Source: Nocardia higoensis NBRC 100133
GTDB taxonomy: Bacteria; Actinomycetota; Actinomycetes; Mycobacteriales; Mycobacteriaceae
Direction of reading: 5' to 3'
Assembly (NCBI RefSeq): GCF_000308595.1
Contig: NZ_BAGA01000059.1
Coordinates: forward strand, 1-54,781
DNA: 54,781 nt
The notes beneath the pieces were generated by a model, which was not told where the DNA came from, searched no databases, and saw nothing but the letters and a program-made list of their open reading frames with translations. The position numbers and the translations under genes are program-made. Positions 1 to 8,696 of the stretch are shown here, piece by piece (position 1 is the stretch's first letter; each line of letters opens with the position of its first letter).

Positions 1-900
1 GGCGAGCACATCCTGCTTGCGGATGCGGCCGCCGACGCCGGAGCCCTTGATGCCGGTCAGATCGACGCCGTGTTCCTCGGCGAGCTTGCGCACCAGCGGG
101 GTCACGTACGGGGTGGCATCGGAGCCGGCCGCGGCCGGCTTCTCCTGCGGGGCGGGCGCGGGCTGCTCGGCCTTCGGCGCGGGGGCGGGCGCGGGTTCGG
201 GCTTCGGCTCCGGCGCGGGGGCAGGGGCAGGGGCAGGCGCGGGTTCCGGCTTCGGCGCGGGTTCGGGCTGCTCGGCCTTCGGTGCGGGCGAGCCGCTGCC
301 GATGATGCCGAGCTGGCCGCCTACGTCGACGACATCGTCTTCCTGCGCGGTGATCTCGAGCAACGTGCCCGCGACCGGGGACGGGATCTCGGTGTCGACC
401 TTGTCGGTGGAGACCTCGAGCAGCGGCTCGTCGACCTCGACCTGATCGCCGACCGCCTTCAGCCAGCGGGTGACGGTGCCCTCGGTGACCGACTCGCCCA
501 GCTCGGGCATCTTCACCGGGGTGCCCTCGGCGGGACCGGAGGACTGCGCGGCCGGTTCGGCCGGTGCGGGTGCGGGTTCGGGCTCGGCGGCCACGGCCTC
601 CTCGGCGGGGGCCTGCTCGGCCGGCGCCTCGGGCGCGGGAGCGGATGCGGCAGGGGCCTCGCCGGCGTCGGAGATCACACCGAGCTCACCGCCGATCTCG
701 ACCACGTCGTCCTCTTGGGCGACGATCTTCGACAGCACGCCCGCCGCGGGGGACGGGATCTCGGTGTCGACCTTGTCGGTGGAGACTTCGAGCAGCGGCT
801 CGTCGACCTCGACCGTGTCTCCTTCCTGCTTCAGCCACCTTGTCACCGTTCCCTCGGTGACGCTCTCACCAAGAGCCGGCATCTGGACGGAGAAGGCCAT
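1..900 (-). CDS. sucB: Dihydrolipoamide acyltransferase (E2), N-terminal part; runs off the window
   Basis: E2 component of a 2-oxoacid dehydrogenase complex (in mycobacteria DlaT/SucB, serving pyruvate dehydrogenase and peroxynitrite reductase). The 300 residues present hold two lipoyl domains (about 1-80 and 128-205), each with the lipoyl-lysine motif [12 protein letters not shown] (Lys43 and about Lys167). They are joined by long Ala/Pro/Glu linkers. The start of a peripheral-subunit-binding domain ([17 protein letters not shown]) follows. The catalytic acyltransferase domain lies beyond base 1. The ATG at 900 is preceded by an AGAGGAG ribosome site. The gene is divergent from the small CDS at 1162. 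The two lipoyl domains share an almost identical 66 bp stretch. The family is certain; sucB versus dlaT naming is a convention. Confidence 0.95.
   Translation of the reverse strand, partial: MAFSVQMPALGESVTEGTVTRWLKQEGDTVEVDEPLLEVSTDKVDTEIPSPAAGVLSKIVAQEDDVVEIGGELGVISDAGEAPAASAPAPEAPAEQAPAEEAVAAEPEPAPAPAEPAAQSSGPAEGTPVKMPELGESVTEGTVTRWLKAVGDQVEVDEPLLEVSTDKVDTEIPSPVAGTLLEITAQEDDVVDVGGQLGIIGSGSPAPKAEQPEPAPKPEPAPAPAPAPAPEPKPEPAPAPAPKAEQPAPAPQEKPAAAGSDATPYVTPLVRKLAEEHGVDLTGIKGSGVGGRIRKQDVLA
377..442. repeat. Intragenic direct repeat, copy 1 (lipoyl domain 2 of sucB)
   Basis: Bases 377-442 match 749-814 at 65 of 66 positions. They encode the lipoyl-lysine hairpin of each lipoyl domain. The flanking parts of the two domains differ much more. 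Confidence 0.85.
749..814. repeat. Intragenic direct repeat, copy 2 (lipoyl domain 1 of sucB)
   Basis: Partner of 377-442, with a single C/T difference. Such a match, beyond what the protein requires, suggests recent homogenisation between the two lipoyl domains. Confidence 0.85.
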
Positions 901-1161
901 GTCCGTTGACTCCTCTGACTGCTCGACGGGTTCTACAACAGTTGATCTTCCGCCGGGCGCTCACCGCGGTCGCGGCGAAAACCCGGAAGCCGCGCCGATA
1001 TTCTGCGCGGTACCGGAGATCGGTGCGGTTCTTTGTACCGCGGACCATCCTTGCACTCGACGTCGTGGCGCGTGGCAGAGGGCGGTCAGTTTTCCGCCTG
1101 CTGGCACTATGGAAACAACGGCGACGCGGATTTTCGCCGGGCGAGCAGGAGGTCGGCGCTG

Positions 1162-1512
1162 ATGGGTTTGTGGGGGCGTCTGCGTGGTGCGAGGAGCCGG
1201 GGTGGCGCCTCCGGTGTGTCCGGCACGGACGCGCGCTATCTCGCCGAGTGGGTACGCACCCATACCGGCGTGGAGGGCTACATCGAGCCCAAGACCACGG
1301 TCACCGATGTGACGGTGGTGCTCGTCGCCTCCGACGGTGCGTGGACGCGACGAATCGTCGGCGCGGCCGGAGCCCGGAAGCTGGCCGGAGACCTGCGGAT
1401 TCCCGTCTACGACGTGGCGAAGACGGGCTACCCGCAGCGCATGCGCGACCACGACGAACGCAAACGCATCGAGCGCCGCCGGGCGTTCGAGGACGAGTTG
1501 CGCGATCTGTGA
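1162..1512 (+). CDS. Small conserved protein of unknown function next to sucB
   Basis: A 116-residue soluble protein. The ATG at 1162 follows an AGGAGG site with good spacing, which favours it over upstream starts. The N-terminus is basic (MGLWGRLRGARSRGG). The core is DARYLAEWVRTHTGVEGYIE followed by a beta-rich stretch (TTVTDVTVVLVASDGAWTRR). The C-terminus is strongly basic and helical, rich in Arg and Glu. I see no catalytic motif and no membrane segment. Homologues beside pepA/sucB in related genomes are, as I recall, sometimes labelled 'oxidoreductase', but nothing in the sequence supports that. It is convergent with pepA across a strong hairpin. Confidence 0.75.
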   Translation: MGLWGRLRGARSRGGASGVSGTDARYLAEWVRTHTGVEGYIEPKTTVTDVTVVLVASDGAWTRRIVGAAGARKLAGDLRIPVYDVAKTGYPQRMRDHDERKRIERRRAFEDELRDL

Positions 1513-1515
1513 GTG

Positions 1516-1553
1516 CCGCACGGCGATTCGCGCGAGCCGCGATCGCCGTGCGG
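1516..1553. terminator. Bidirectional hairpin between the 1162 CDS and pepA
   Basis: Perfect 12 bp stem CCGCACGGCGAT / ATCGCCGTGCGG with a 14 nt loop. It starts 4 bp after the plus-strand stop and lies 20 bp beyond the pepA stop. There is no U-tract on either side. Confidence 0.7.
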
Positions 1554-1572
1554 TCGTGTCACCGCGGGGCGG

Positions 1573-3099
1573 TCACTCCTCGGCGGTCGCTTCGGCCGAG
1601 ATGTCCTCGAGGACCGCGATGAGAGTGCGGACCGGAACGCCGGTGCCGCCCTTGCCGATGTAGCCGAACGGGCCGCCGGTGTTGTAGGCCGGTCCGGCGA
1701 TATCGACGTGCGCCCACTGGACGCCCTCGGGCACGAACTCCTTGAGGAACAGGCCTGCCGAGAGCATGCCGCCCCAGCGATGCGGCGCGACATTGGCCAG
1801 ATCGGCGATCTTGGAGTTCAGATCCGGGCGCAGCTCGGCGGGCAGCGGCATCGGCCAACCGTGTTCGCCGACCTCACGGGAGATCCGCGCGACGCGGTCG
1901 CGGAAATCGTCGGTGCCCATGACGCCCGGGGTGCGGGTACCGAGGGCGACCATCTGGGCGCCGGTCAGAGTGGCCACGTCGATGAGGAATTCGGGCTCGT
2001 CCTCGCTCGCGCGCACGATCGCGTCGGCCAGGATGAGCCTGCCCTCCGCGTCGGTGTTGAGCACCTCGACGGTGGTGCCGCCGTACTGGGTGAGCACGTC
2101 GCCGGGACGCTGGGCGGTGGCCGAGGGCATGTTCTCGGCCATCGGCACGGTCGCGGTGACGGTGATCGGCAGCCCGAGCCGGGCCGCGAGCAGGGTGGTG
2201 GCCACGACCGCGGCGGCGCCCGCCATGTCCGAGGTCATGTTCTCCATGTTCGCGGCGGGCTTGATGGAGATGCCGCCGGTGTCGAAGGTGATGCCCTTGC
2301 CGACCAGCGCGACCTTCTTGTCGCCGCCGTTGTAGCTCAGGCGCACCAGCCGCGGCGGGCGCGAGGAACCCTTGCCGACGCCGAGGACACCGCCGTAGCC
2401 CTGCTCTTCCAGAGCCTTCTCGTCGAGCACCTCGACATCCAGGCCCGCGGCGCGGCCCAGCGTCTCGGCGCGGGCGGCGAACTCGGCGGGGTAGAGGTGG
2501 CTGGGCGGGGTGTTGACGAAATCGCGTGCGGTGGCGACGGCCTCGGCGACGAGCGCGGCCCGGATCAGCTCCGCCTCACCGAAATCGGCGGTGGGGACCA
2601 GGAATTCGACGCGGGCCAGCGGGCCCTCGTCCGCCTTGGGCGCGGACTTGGCCGAACGGAACGGGGTGAAGGTGTAGGCGCCGAGGTAGAAGCCCTCGGC
2701 CGCCGCGCCGAGATCCAGCCCGCCCAGCGTGGTGGCGACCAGTGCGGTGCCGCTGAGCGAGCGGGCGGCGACGCCGGCGCTGCGACGGATCTGCTCGGCG
2801 TCGATCTTCTCGGCCGCGCCCAGGCCGACCGCGAGCACGCTGGTGACATCGTCGAGCCCGGCCGGAGCGGGCACCCGGGTCAGTTCCTCGGCCTTGCCCT
2901 TGGCGCCGACCGCGCCGAGGGCGTCGAGCAACTCGGTGCGTACCTGTTCGGTGAGCACGTCGCCGAACAGGTCGTCGGGGACGATGGACGGACCGTTCTC
3001 CGAGGACGTCAGTCCGATCACGAGCACGTCGGTGTCCGGGCTCAGTGATTCGGTACGCGCCAGTTCGGGTCCGAGTGGGCGATCTGCAACAGCGGTCAT
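1573..3099 (-). CDS. pepA: Leucyl aminopeptidase (M17 family)
   Basis: Cytosolic di-metal aminopeptidase that removes N-terminal residues from peptides; PepB (Rv2213) in M. tuberculosis. Length 508 aa, normal for M17. The catalytic C-terminal domain carries the metal-ligand segment [11 protein letters not shown], the following [11 protein letters not shown] helix, and the family signature [13 protein letters not shown]. The N-terminal half is the M17 macro-like domain. The ATG at 3099 is chosen because TAGCCT lies 6 nt upstream, which fits a leaderless start; GTG at 3105 would add two residues. It is followed by a bidirectional terminator. Its position next to sucB is conserved with mycobacteria. 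Confidence 0.95.
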   Translation of the reverse strand: MTAVADRPLGPELARTESLSPDTDVLVIGLTSSENGPSIVPDDLFGDVLTEQVRTELLDALGAVGAKGKAEELTRVPAPAGLDDVTSVLAVGLGAAEKIDAEQIRRSAGVAARSLSGTALVATTLGGLDLGAAAEGFYLGAYTFTPFRSAKSAPKADEGPLARVEFLVPTADFGEAELIRAALVAEAVATARDFVNTPPSHLYPAEFAARAETLGRAAGLDVEVLDEKALEEQGYGGVLGVGKGSSRPPRLVRLSYNGGDKKVALVGKGITFDTGGISIKPAANMENMTSDMAGAAAVVATTLLAARLGLPITVTATVPMAENMPSATAQRPGDVLTQYGGTTVEVLNTDAEGRLILADAIVRASEDEPEFLIDVATLTGAQMVALGTRTPGVMGTDDFRDRVARISREVGEHGWPMPLPAELRPDLNSKIADLANVAPHRWGGMLSAGLFLKEFVPEGVQWAHVDIAGPAYNTGGPFGYIGKGGTGVPVRTLIAVLEDISAEATAEE

Positions 3100-3105
3100 G
3101 GTCAC

Positions 3106-3111
3106 AGGCTA
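3106..3111 (-). promoter_or_regulatory. -10 box (TAGCCT), leaderless pepA
   Basis: TAGCCT ends 6 nt before the ATG at 3099, and there is no Shine-Dalgarno sequence. Same arrangement as at many other genes in this window. Confidence 0.5.
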
Positions 3112-4023
3112 TTCGGTCGGTTCCGCATCGTGCAGCGCACGTCCGACGGTGCGGCGCGCGGCATGCCGGTGCGTGATGCCGTCGAGGAGCAGGTCGACAG
3201 CACCGGTGAACAGCTCGTCGAGGTCCGGTGCGGGTACGGGGACGACGCCGGCGAGGGCTCGGTGCAGCGCCGGGCGGAGCGTCGGTGCGAGGAGTTCGGC
3301 GAGTTCTTCCGGGGATGGATCGTCGCGGGCGCCGGTGTCGTCCGCGGTGCGCTGTCCGGGCTCGGAGATCCGCAGCAGCGCGAGGCCCTGGACGAGGCCG
3401 GACAGGGCCAGATAGGTGGTCAGCATCTCCCCGGCCGGAATATCGAGGCGGTCGAGGACGGCGAAGCTGCGTTCGAGAGTGTCGAACAGGGCCGGCCCCA
3501 GCGGCGGCCGCAGGCGGGCCAGCGTCGGAAGCATCCACGGGTGGTCGCGGTAGAGGCGCCATTCCCGCGACGCCTCACCGGCCAGGGCGGCGCGCGGCTC
3601 GGCGGGGGCCGGGAGCTCGTCACACGCGTGCTCGGCAAGCACAAGTTCGGTCATGGCCGACAGCAGCGCCTCGCGATCGGGGTAGTGGCGATAGAGGGCG
3701 GCGGTCGCGACGCCGAGCTCGCCGGCCAGTCGGCGCATGGTCAGGCCGGCGAGTCCGTCACGGTCGGCCAGCGCGACCGCAGTTCGCGCGATCGTCACCC
3801 GGGTGAGGCGGGTGGGGCGGGGCGGGCGGTGATCGGCAGCCTCGGGGGCGCGGCCGTCGCGGCCGGCGCGATAGGCGCGGGCGCGGCAGGAACGTGAGCA
3901 ATAGCGCCGGGGCCTGCCGCGGTCCGCGCGCTCCAGAGGACGGCGGCAGACGGCGCAGTGCGTCGTCCGCGTGCCCGCCGGATCGGCCGCGTTGCGGGGG
4001 TGCGAGTCGTCGCTTTTCGACAC
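3109..4023 (-). CDS. TetR-family regulator with an N-terminal cysteine zinc-knuckle
   Basis: Predicted repressor of 304 aa. Residues 20-52 form an unusual head: CxxC (Cys23, Cys26) and CxxxC (Cys42, Cys46) around a basic segment (RGRPRRYCSRSCRARAYR), typical of a small actinobacterial zinc ribbon. Residues 72-120 are the TetR helix-turn-helix (LAGELGVATAALYRHYPDRE). The rest matches the TetR C-terminal ligand/dimer domain of Tet-repressor-like proteins. The start is GTG 4023; no ATG, GTG or TTG is close upstream. It is divergent from a GNAT across 87 bp that contain a perfect palindrome. The stop lies only a few bases from pepA and overlaps the pepA promoter, so it may affect pepA. Effector unknown. 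Confidence 0.85.
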   Translation of the reverse strand: MSKSDDSHPRNAADPAGTRTTHCAVCRRPLERADRGRPRRYCSRSCRARAYRAGRDGRAPEAADHRPPRPTRLTRVTIARTAVALADRDGLAGLTMRRLAGELGVATAALYRHYPDREALLSAMTELVLAEHACDELPAPAEPRAALAGEASREWRLYRDHPWMLPTLARLRPPLGPALFDTLERSFAVLDRLDIPAGEMLTTYLALSGLVQGLALLRISEPGQRTADDTGARDDPSPEELAELLAPTLRPALHRALAGVVPVPAPDLDELFTGAVDLLLDGITHRHAARRTVGRALHDAEPTE

Positions 4024-4054
4024 ACGAAAGAGTGTGACGAAAGTGTGGAGAATC

Positions 4055-4064
4055 GCTGTACAGC
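4055..4064. promoter_or_regulatory. Perfect palindrome GCTGTACAGC, candidate TetR operator
   Basis: Ten-base perfect dyad in the divergent spacer between the TetR regulator (start 4023) and the GNAT (start 4111). It is short for a TetR operator but central to the spacer. Confidence 0.4.
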
Positions 4065-4110
4065 TCCCTACCTTGGCGTCGGAACGGTGTTCACCTCCGG
4101 AGGTTGCGGC

Positions 4111-4752
4111 ATGGAGCGGTTGCGAGTGAGACGAGCCGGGTTCGACGATGTCGAGACGGTCGGCCGGGTGTACGCGCGGAGCGCGCAGGACGAGGCGGTG
4201 ACGGCGTGGGTCACCGATGGCTACCCGGATATCGCGGCGGCTTTCCGGGACGAGCAGGCACCGGAGCTGATCGAGCGGGCGGTGCGCGAGGACGAGGTGT
4301 GGATCGCGGGTCCGGGGCGGGAGGTGTGGTCGGTGTCGGTGTGGCATCACGTCACCGCGATCGACCGCTACGAAGCCGAGGCGCGGGAGAACGCGAAGAT
4401 GGCCGCGGCCGCGCCCGAGATCCGTCCGATCGTCCGGCTGGCGGCGGTGACCGCGCTGGTCGCCCGGACGCATCCGCGCGAATTCCCCCATCGCTACCTG
4501 CAATCCATCGTGACCGCGCCGGAGTACCGGAGCCGGGGCGCGGGCGCCGCGATCCTGGCGGCGAGGCTGCCCGCGTCGGGGGTCCCGGTGTATCTCGAAG
4601 CGAGCACCGAACGCTCCGCCGCGCTGTACGAACGCTGCGGTTTCGTGCGGTCCGGTGCGGGACTTCCGCTGCCCGACGACGGACCGGTGCTCGTTCCCAT
4701 GTGGTTCCGCGGGCGCTCGCCGCTGCCGGGTGGGCGTGCGGACGCGGGCTAA
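4111..4752 (+). CDS. GNAT-family N-acetyltransferase
   Basis: A 213-residue acyltransferase with the GNAT fold. The CoA-binding strand-loop-helix is recognisable as [20 protein letters not shown] (about residues 130-149; R-G-x-G-A type). The terminal motif B is [20 protein letters not shown]. Substrate unknown; such proteins modify antibiotics, amines or protein termini. The ATG at 4111 is preceded by CCGGAGG. The start of the protein is GNAT-like ([17 protein letters not shown]). It is divergent from the zinc-knuckle TetR regulator, so it is the likely target of that regulator. Its TAA stop forms part of the -10 box of gcvT. Confidence 0.85.
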   Translation: MERLRVRRAGFDDVETVGRVYARSAQDEAVTAWVTDGYPDIAAAFRDEQAPELIERAVREDEVWIAGPGREVWSVSVWHHVTAIDRYEAEARENAKMAAAAPEIRPIVRLAAVTALVARTHPREFPHRYLQSIVTAPEYRSRGAGAAILAARLPASGVPVYLEASTERSAALYERCGFVRSGAGLPLPDDGPVLVPMWFRGRSPLPGGRADAG

Positions 4753-4755
4753 GCT
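4750..4755 (+). promoter_or_regulatory. -10 box (TAAGCT), leaderless gcvT, embedded in the GNAT stop codon
   Basis: TAAGCT lies 7 nt before the gcvT ATG at 4763. Its first three bases are the stop codon of the upstream GNAT gene. No ribosome site is visible. Confidence 0.5.
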
Positions 4756-4762
4756 CGGCGGC

Positions 4763-5857
4763 ATGACCGACCTGTTGCGCGGACCTGTCCACGACGTACA
4801 CGTCGAACTCGGGGCGACCTTCGCGGAGTTCGGCGGCTGGCAGATGCCGGTGTCCTATGCGGGCACGGTGGGCGAGCATCAGGCCACCCGCACCGCGGTC
4901 GGGTTGTTCGACGTCAGCCATCTCGGCAAGGCGACGGTGGCGGGCCCGGGTGCGGCGCGATTCGTGAACGCCGTGCTCACCAACGATCTCGGTCGTATCC
5001 GGCCGGGCAAGGCCCAGTACACGCTGTGCTGCGCCGAGGACGGCGGCGTGGTCGACGATCTCATCGCCTATTACGTGAGCGACGAGGAGATCTTCCTGGT
5101 GCCGAACGCGGCGAACACCGCGACGGTGGTGCAGCGGCTGGCGGCGGCCGCGCCGGAGGGCGTGACCGTCACCGATCAGCATCGCGAATACGCGGTGTTC
5201 GCGGTGCAGGGGCCTGGTGCGGCGGCGGTGCTCGACGCGCTCGGCCTGCCCTCGGAGATGGAGTACATGGCCTTCACCGATGCCGCGTGGGAGGGCAGGC
5301 CGATCCGGGTCTGCCGCACCGGCTACACCGGCGAACACGGCTACGAGCTGCTGCCCCGATGGGCCGACGCGGAAGTGGTGTTCCGGGCGCTGACCGAGCA
5401 GGTGAAGGCCGCGGGCGGTCAACTCGCCGGGCTGGGCGCGCGCGACACCCTGCGCACCGAGATGGGCTACCCGCTGCACGGACACGAGCTGTCCCTCGAC
5501 ATCTCACCGGTGCAGGCGCGGGTCGGGTGGGCGGTCGCCTGGCGCAAGCCGGAGTTCTGGGGCAAGGACGCGCTGGAGAAGGAGAAGGCCGCGGGCCCGC
5601 GGCGCGTCCTGCTCGGGTTGCGGGCCCTCGACCGTGGCGTGCTGCGGCAGGGCCAGACCGTCTCGCGCGCGGGCGCGCGGATCGGGCAGACGACCTCGGG
5701 CACGTTCTCGCCGACCTTGAAGATCGGTATCGCGCTGGCGTTGATCGACACCGCGGCCGGCATCGAGCCGGGCGCGGAGGTCGAGGTGGATGTGCGCGGG
5801 CGCGCGCTGCGCTGCGAGGTGGTCAAGCCGCCGTTCCTGTCGCCACGCACCTCATGA
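4763..5857 (+). CDS. gcvT: Aminomethyltransferase (glycine cleavage T protein)
   Basis: Transfers the methylene group from the aminomethyl-lipoyl H protein to tetrahydrofolate and releases ammonia. Length 364 aa, full length for the family. Typical segments are the N-terminal [30 protein letters not shown], the GYTGEHGYE motif and [19 protein letters not shown], with the C-terminal GcvT barrel domain around [14 protein letters not shown]. It stands alone: gcvP and gcvH are not here. The ATG at 4763 has a leaderless-type -10 box. Same position next to ilvE as in mycobacteria. Confidence 0.96.
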   Translation: MTDLLRGPVHDVHVELGATFAEFGGWQMPVSYAGTVGEHQATRTAVGLFDVSHLGKATVAGPGAARFVNAVLTNDLGRIRPGKAQYTLCCAEDGGVVDDLIAYYVSDEEIFLVPNAANTATVVQRLAAAAPEGVTVTDQHREYAVFAVQGPGAAAVLDALGLPSEMEYMAFTDAAWEGRPIRVCRTGYTGEHGYELLPRWADAEVVFRALTEQVKAAGGQLAGLGARDTLRTEMGYPLHGHELSLDISPVQARVGWAVAWRKPEFWGKDALEKEKAAGPRRVLLGLRALDRGVLRQGQTVSRAGARIGQTTSGTFSPTLKIGIALALIDTAAGIEPGAEVEVDVRGRALRCEVVKPPFLSPRTS

Positions 5858-5901
5858 TCGGGGAGCGCCGACACGCGCGCGACCGGAATCCGGGCACAGA
5901 T

Positions 5902-5907
5902 TAGGAT
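5902..5907 (+). promoter_or_regulatory. -10 box (TAGGAT), leaderless ilvE
   Basis: TAGGAT ends 7 nt before the ATG at 5915, and there is no Shine-Dalgarno sequence. Confidence 0.5.
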
Positions 5908-5914
5908 CATCGGC

Positions 5915-7015
5915 ATGACCGTTGCCGCACAGTTCGCCCGTATTCCTCATCCCGCGCCGCAATCGGACCAGCGGGTAGCGGAGATCCTGGCGGCACCCGG
6001 TTTCGGTCGGTACTTCACCGACCACATGGTCTCCATCGACTACACCGAGGCCGAAGGCTGGACCAACGCGAAGGTCGAACCCTACGGCCCGCTGTCGATG
6101 GACCCGGCCACCATGGTGTTCCACTACGGCCAGGCCATCTTCGAGGGTCTCAAGGCCTACCGGCAGGCCGACGGCAGCGTTTCGACCTTCCGCATCGACG
6201 CCAACGCGGCGCGGTTCCGCCGTTCCGCGCGCCGGATGGCGATGGCCGAGCTACCCGAGGAACTGTTCATCGAGTCGGTGCATCAGTTGCTCGAGGTCGA
6301 CGAGCGCTGGGTGCCCGCGGCGGGCGGCGAGGAATCGCTGTATCTGCGCCCGTTCCTGTTCTCCACCGAGGCCGGCCTCGGCGTGAAGCCCGCGTCGGCC
6401 TACAAGTACCTGCTGCTCGGATCGCCCGCGGGCGCGTACTTCCCGCGCGGGGTCAAGCCGGTGCGGGTGTGGCTGTCGACCGAGTACGTGCGCGCCGCGC
6501 CCGGCGGCACCGGCGAGGCGAAGGTCGCGGGCAACTACGCGGCTTCGCTGCTGGCCCAGGCCCAGGCCTCCGAGCAGGGCTGCGATCAGGTCGTGTGGCT
6601 GGATGCCTGCGAGCGTCGCTATGTCGAGGAGATGGGTACCAACAACCTGTTCTTCGTCTTCGGCGAGGGTTCGAACGCCCGTCTGGTGACCCCGGAGCTG
6701 TCCGGCTCGCTGCTGCCCGGCATCACCCGCGATTCGCTGCTGACCTTGGCCGCCGACGCCGGCTACCAGGTGGAGGAGCGCAAGATCACCGTGGACGAAT
6801 GGCGCAAGGGCGCGGCGTCCGGCGAGATCAGCGAGGTCTTCGCCTGCGGCACCGCCGCGGTCATCACACCGGTCGGCTGGGTGCGTTCGGGCGAGGGCGA
6901 GTTCACCATCGGCGGCGGTGAGCCCGGCGAGGTGACCATGGCGCTGCGCGAGACCCTGACCGGTATCCAGCGCGGCACCTTCGCCGACGTCCACGGCTGG
7001 ATGCGCAAGGCCTGA
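5915..7015 (+). CDS. ilvE: Branched-chain amino acid aminotransferase
   Basis: PLP-dependent class IV transaminase that interconverts Leu/Ile/Val with their 2-oxo acids. In actinobacteria it can also act in methionine regeneration. Length 366 aa. The PLP lysine is Lys203 within [15 protein letters not shown]. Other family segments are the N-terminal [31 protein letters not shown], and [15 protein letters not shown] near the C-terminus. It follows gcvT after 57 bp but has its own -10 box. A hairpin follows the stop. Confidence 0.97.
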   Translation: MTVAAQFARIPHPAPQSDQRVAEILAAPGFGRYFTDHMVSIDYTEAEGWTNAKVEPYGPLSMDPATMVFHYGQAIFEGLKAYRQADGSVSTFRIDANAARFRRSARRMAMAELPEELFIESVHQLLEVDERWVPAAGGEESLYLRPFLFSTEAGLGVKPASAYKYLLLGSPAGAYFPRGVKPVRVWLSTEYVRAAPGGTGEAKVAGNYAASLLAQAQASEQGCDQVVWLDACERRYVEEMGTNNLFFVFGEGSNARLVTPELSGSLLPGITRDSLLTLAADAGYQVEERKITVDEWRKGAASGEISEVFACGTAAVITPVGWVRSGEGEFTIGGGEPGEVTMALRETLTGIQRGTFADVHGWMRKA

Positions 7016-7017
7016 GC

Positions 7018-7048
7018 GAGGTGGTGGCAGCGCTTCCGCCACCACCTC
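7018..7048. terminator. Hairpin after ilvE, shared with the convergent MBL gene
   Basis: 11 bp perfect stem GAGGTGGTGGC / GCCACCACCTC with a 9 nt loop, directly after the ilvE stop. No clear U-tract. Confidence 0.6.
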
Positions 7049-7095
7049 CCTGCTTGCGCCGGGCGATCTCGGTCCGGTGATTCCGTCCGGCCGGA

Positions 7096-7809
7096 TCAGC
7101 CCGGCATCAGCATGTGCCACTGCTCGAGCGTCTGCGGGCGCATCACGTAGTTGTTGTCCTTGATGGAGGACAGCGCGGCGCTCGGCTCCTCGGAGTACCA
7201 GTGACCGGGGTAGACCACCGGATCGCCGGACAGCCCGGCCAGATAGCGCAGGCTACGGAACATCTCGTCGCTGTCCCCACCCGGGAAGTCGGTGCGGCCG
7301 CAGCCGTCCACGAACAGGGTGTCGCCCGCGACGAGGCGGTTGTCCACCAGGAAGCATTGGCTGCCGGGGGTGTGGCCGGGAGTGTGCAGCAGCTGGACGG
7401 GCACCGCGCCGACCTCGAGGATGTCGCCGTGCTGATGTCCGGTGAGTTCGCTCGCGGAGATGCCGGTGACATTCGCGACCCAGGAAAGTTCCTGACTGTT
7501 CACGTGCACGGGCACGGGGTTCTTCTCGAGCAGTTCCGCCACGCCACGCAGCGTGAAGCCGAGCATGCTTCCGCCGACGTGGTCGGGATGGTGATGGGTG
7601 GCCAGCACGCCGGTCAGGCGCAGACCGTCGCTCTCGGCGATATCGACCAGATCGCCGGCGGCATAGGCCGGGTCGACCACCACGCATTCACCGGCCTCCC
7701 GGTCACCGATCAGGTAGGCGAAATTTCGCATCTGGGTCGCGATCGGGTCGCCGACGGCGAAATCGCGCCCGGCCAGCAGCTGCCGGAAGTACAGACGGTC
7801 GGAAGACAT
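7096..7809 (-). CDS. Metallo-beta-lactamase-fold hydrolase, glyoxalase II / persulfide dioxygenase-like
   Basis: A 237-residue MBL-fold enzyme. The metal motif HxHxDH is present (His72, His74, Asp76, His77 in THHHPDHVGG). Further ligands are in LLHTPGHTPGSQ, GDTLFVDGCGRTDF and VYPGHWY. The GCGRTDF stretch is a signature I associate with ETHE1/persulfide dioxygenases rather than classical glyoxalase II, so oxidation of glutathione- or mycothiol-type persulfides is possible. This is an inference. The ATG at 7809 is chosen for its leaderless -10 box. It is monocistronic between ilvE and cobS. Confidence 0.85.
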   Translation of the reverse strand: MSSDRLYFRQLLAGRDFAVGDPIATQMRNFAYLIGDREAGECVVVDPAYAAGDLVDIAESDGLRLTGVLATHHHPDHVGGSMLGFTLRGVAELLEKNPVPVHVNSQELSWVANVTGISASELTGHQHGDILEVGAVPVQLLHTPGHTPGSQCFLVDNRLVAGDTLFVDGCGRTDFPGGDSDEMFRSLRYLAGLSGDPVVYPGHWYSEEPSAALSSIKDNNYVMRPQTLEQWHMLMPG

Positions 7810-7816
7810 GCAACCC

Positions 7817-7822
7817 AGCCTA
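7817..7822 (-). promoter_or_regulatory. -10 box (TAGGCT), leaderless MBL hydrolase
   Basis: TAGGCT lies 7 nt before the ATG at 7809 on the minus strand. No ribosome site is visible. Confidence 0.5.
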
Positions 7823-7919
7823 GGGGTACTGTGGCTGCCCTCGCGCATCGGCAGGAGAAGTACCGGTCGGTTGGATTCGTGTGCACGTGGACGACGATTC
7901 CGGCGACGCGCCCCTGGAA

Positions 7920-8696
7920 TCAGGGGGTTGCCAGGGAGAAGCCGACCGCGGCGACCGCGACCGTCACCTCGATCGCCGCGCCGAGGACGTCACCGGACAG
8001 GCCCTCGAAACGGCGTACGCAATGCCGGACCAGCAGCAGTGCGGCGGCGAGGGCGGCCAGTGCGGCCACCGGGCCGAGCCAGGGGTGATCCGGCACCGCG
8101 AAGATCGCGCACACCATCGCGACGAGCGCCCAGGCCGCGCCGGAAAGGCGGGACTGGGTCCCTGCCACCAGTGCGCCGAAACCGGTGCCCGCGGCGGGCG
8201 GTGCGCCGTGGCAGGCGAGCACGACGGCGACCCGGCCCAGCCCGACCGCGAGAGCCAGTGCGAGCCAACGATCCTCGTCGATCAGCGCGGCGAACGCGAA
8301 GGACTGCACGGCGATCGCGAACACGATCGCGGCGACGCCGAACGGTCCGACATCGCCACCTTTCATGATCGCGCGGGCGCGCTCGGGCGGGCCGTAGCTG
8401 CCGAGTCCGTCGGCGGTGTCGGCGAGTCCGTCCAGATGCATGCCCCTGGTGGCCAGGGCCAGCCCGCCGACCGCGAGCAGCGCCGCCAACGGAGCGCTCG
8501 CGCCGAGATGCGCCGACGACCACGCGAGGGCGGCGGCGAGGGCGCCGAGCGCCGCCCCGACGAGCGGGGCGAGGGCGATAGCGCGGGCGGCGCCACGGCG
8601 ATCCACCTCGTCGGGGCCCCGCACGGGCAACACGCTCAGCCACGAGAACGCCAGCCGCGCTCCCGACGGCCAGGACACCCGGCGCGGAGTGGTCAT
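7920..8696 (-). CDS. cobS: Cobalamin synthase (adenosylcobinamide-GDP ribazoletransferase)
   Basis: Integral membrane enzyme that joins adenosylcobinamide-GDP and alpha-ribazole in the last step of B12 assembly. Length 258 aa. Family segments are the N-terminal FSWLSVLPV, the [15 protein letters not shown] motif (Asp-rich active site) and [10 protein letters not shown]. Several hydrophobic helices run through the C-terminal two thirds. Its ATG overlaps the cobT stop (ATGA), so the two are translationally coupled. cobU is not nearby. Confidence 0.95.
   Translation of the reverse strand: MTTPRRVSWPSGARLAFSWLSVLPVRGPDEVDRRGAARAIALAPLVGAALGALAAALAWSSAHLGASAPLAALLAVGGLALATRGMHLDGLADTADGLGSYGPPERARAIMKGGDVGPFGVAAIVFAIAVQSFAFAALIDEDRWLALALAVGLGRVAVVLACHGAPPAAGTGFGALVAGTQSRLSGAAWALVAMVCAIFAVPDHPWLGPVAALAALAAALLLVRHCVRRFEGLSGDVLGAAIEVTVAVAAVGFSLATP

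Noticed and set aside
1513..3048. A 511-codon plus-strand frame opposite pepA
   Set aside because: Low-complexity translation, no motif, and pepA on the other strand is certain.
4024..4764. Upstream extension of the TetR frame to 4764
   Set aside because: It would run antisense through the whole GNAT gene and has Arg/His-rich nonsense composition; the zinc-knuckle start at GTG 4023 is sufficient.
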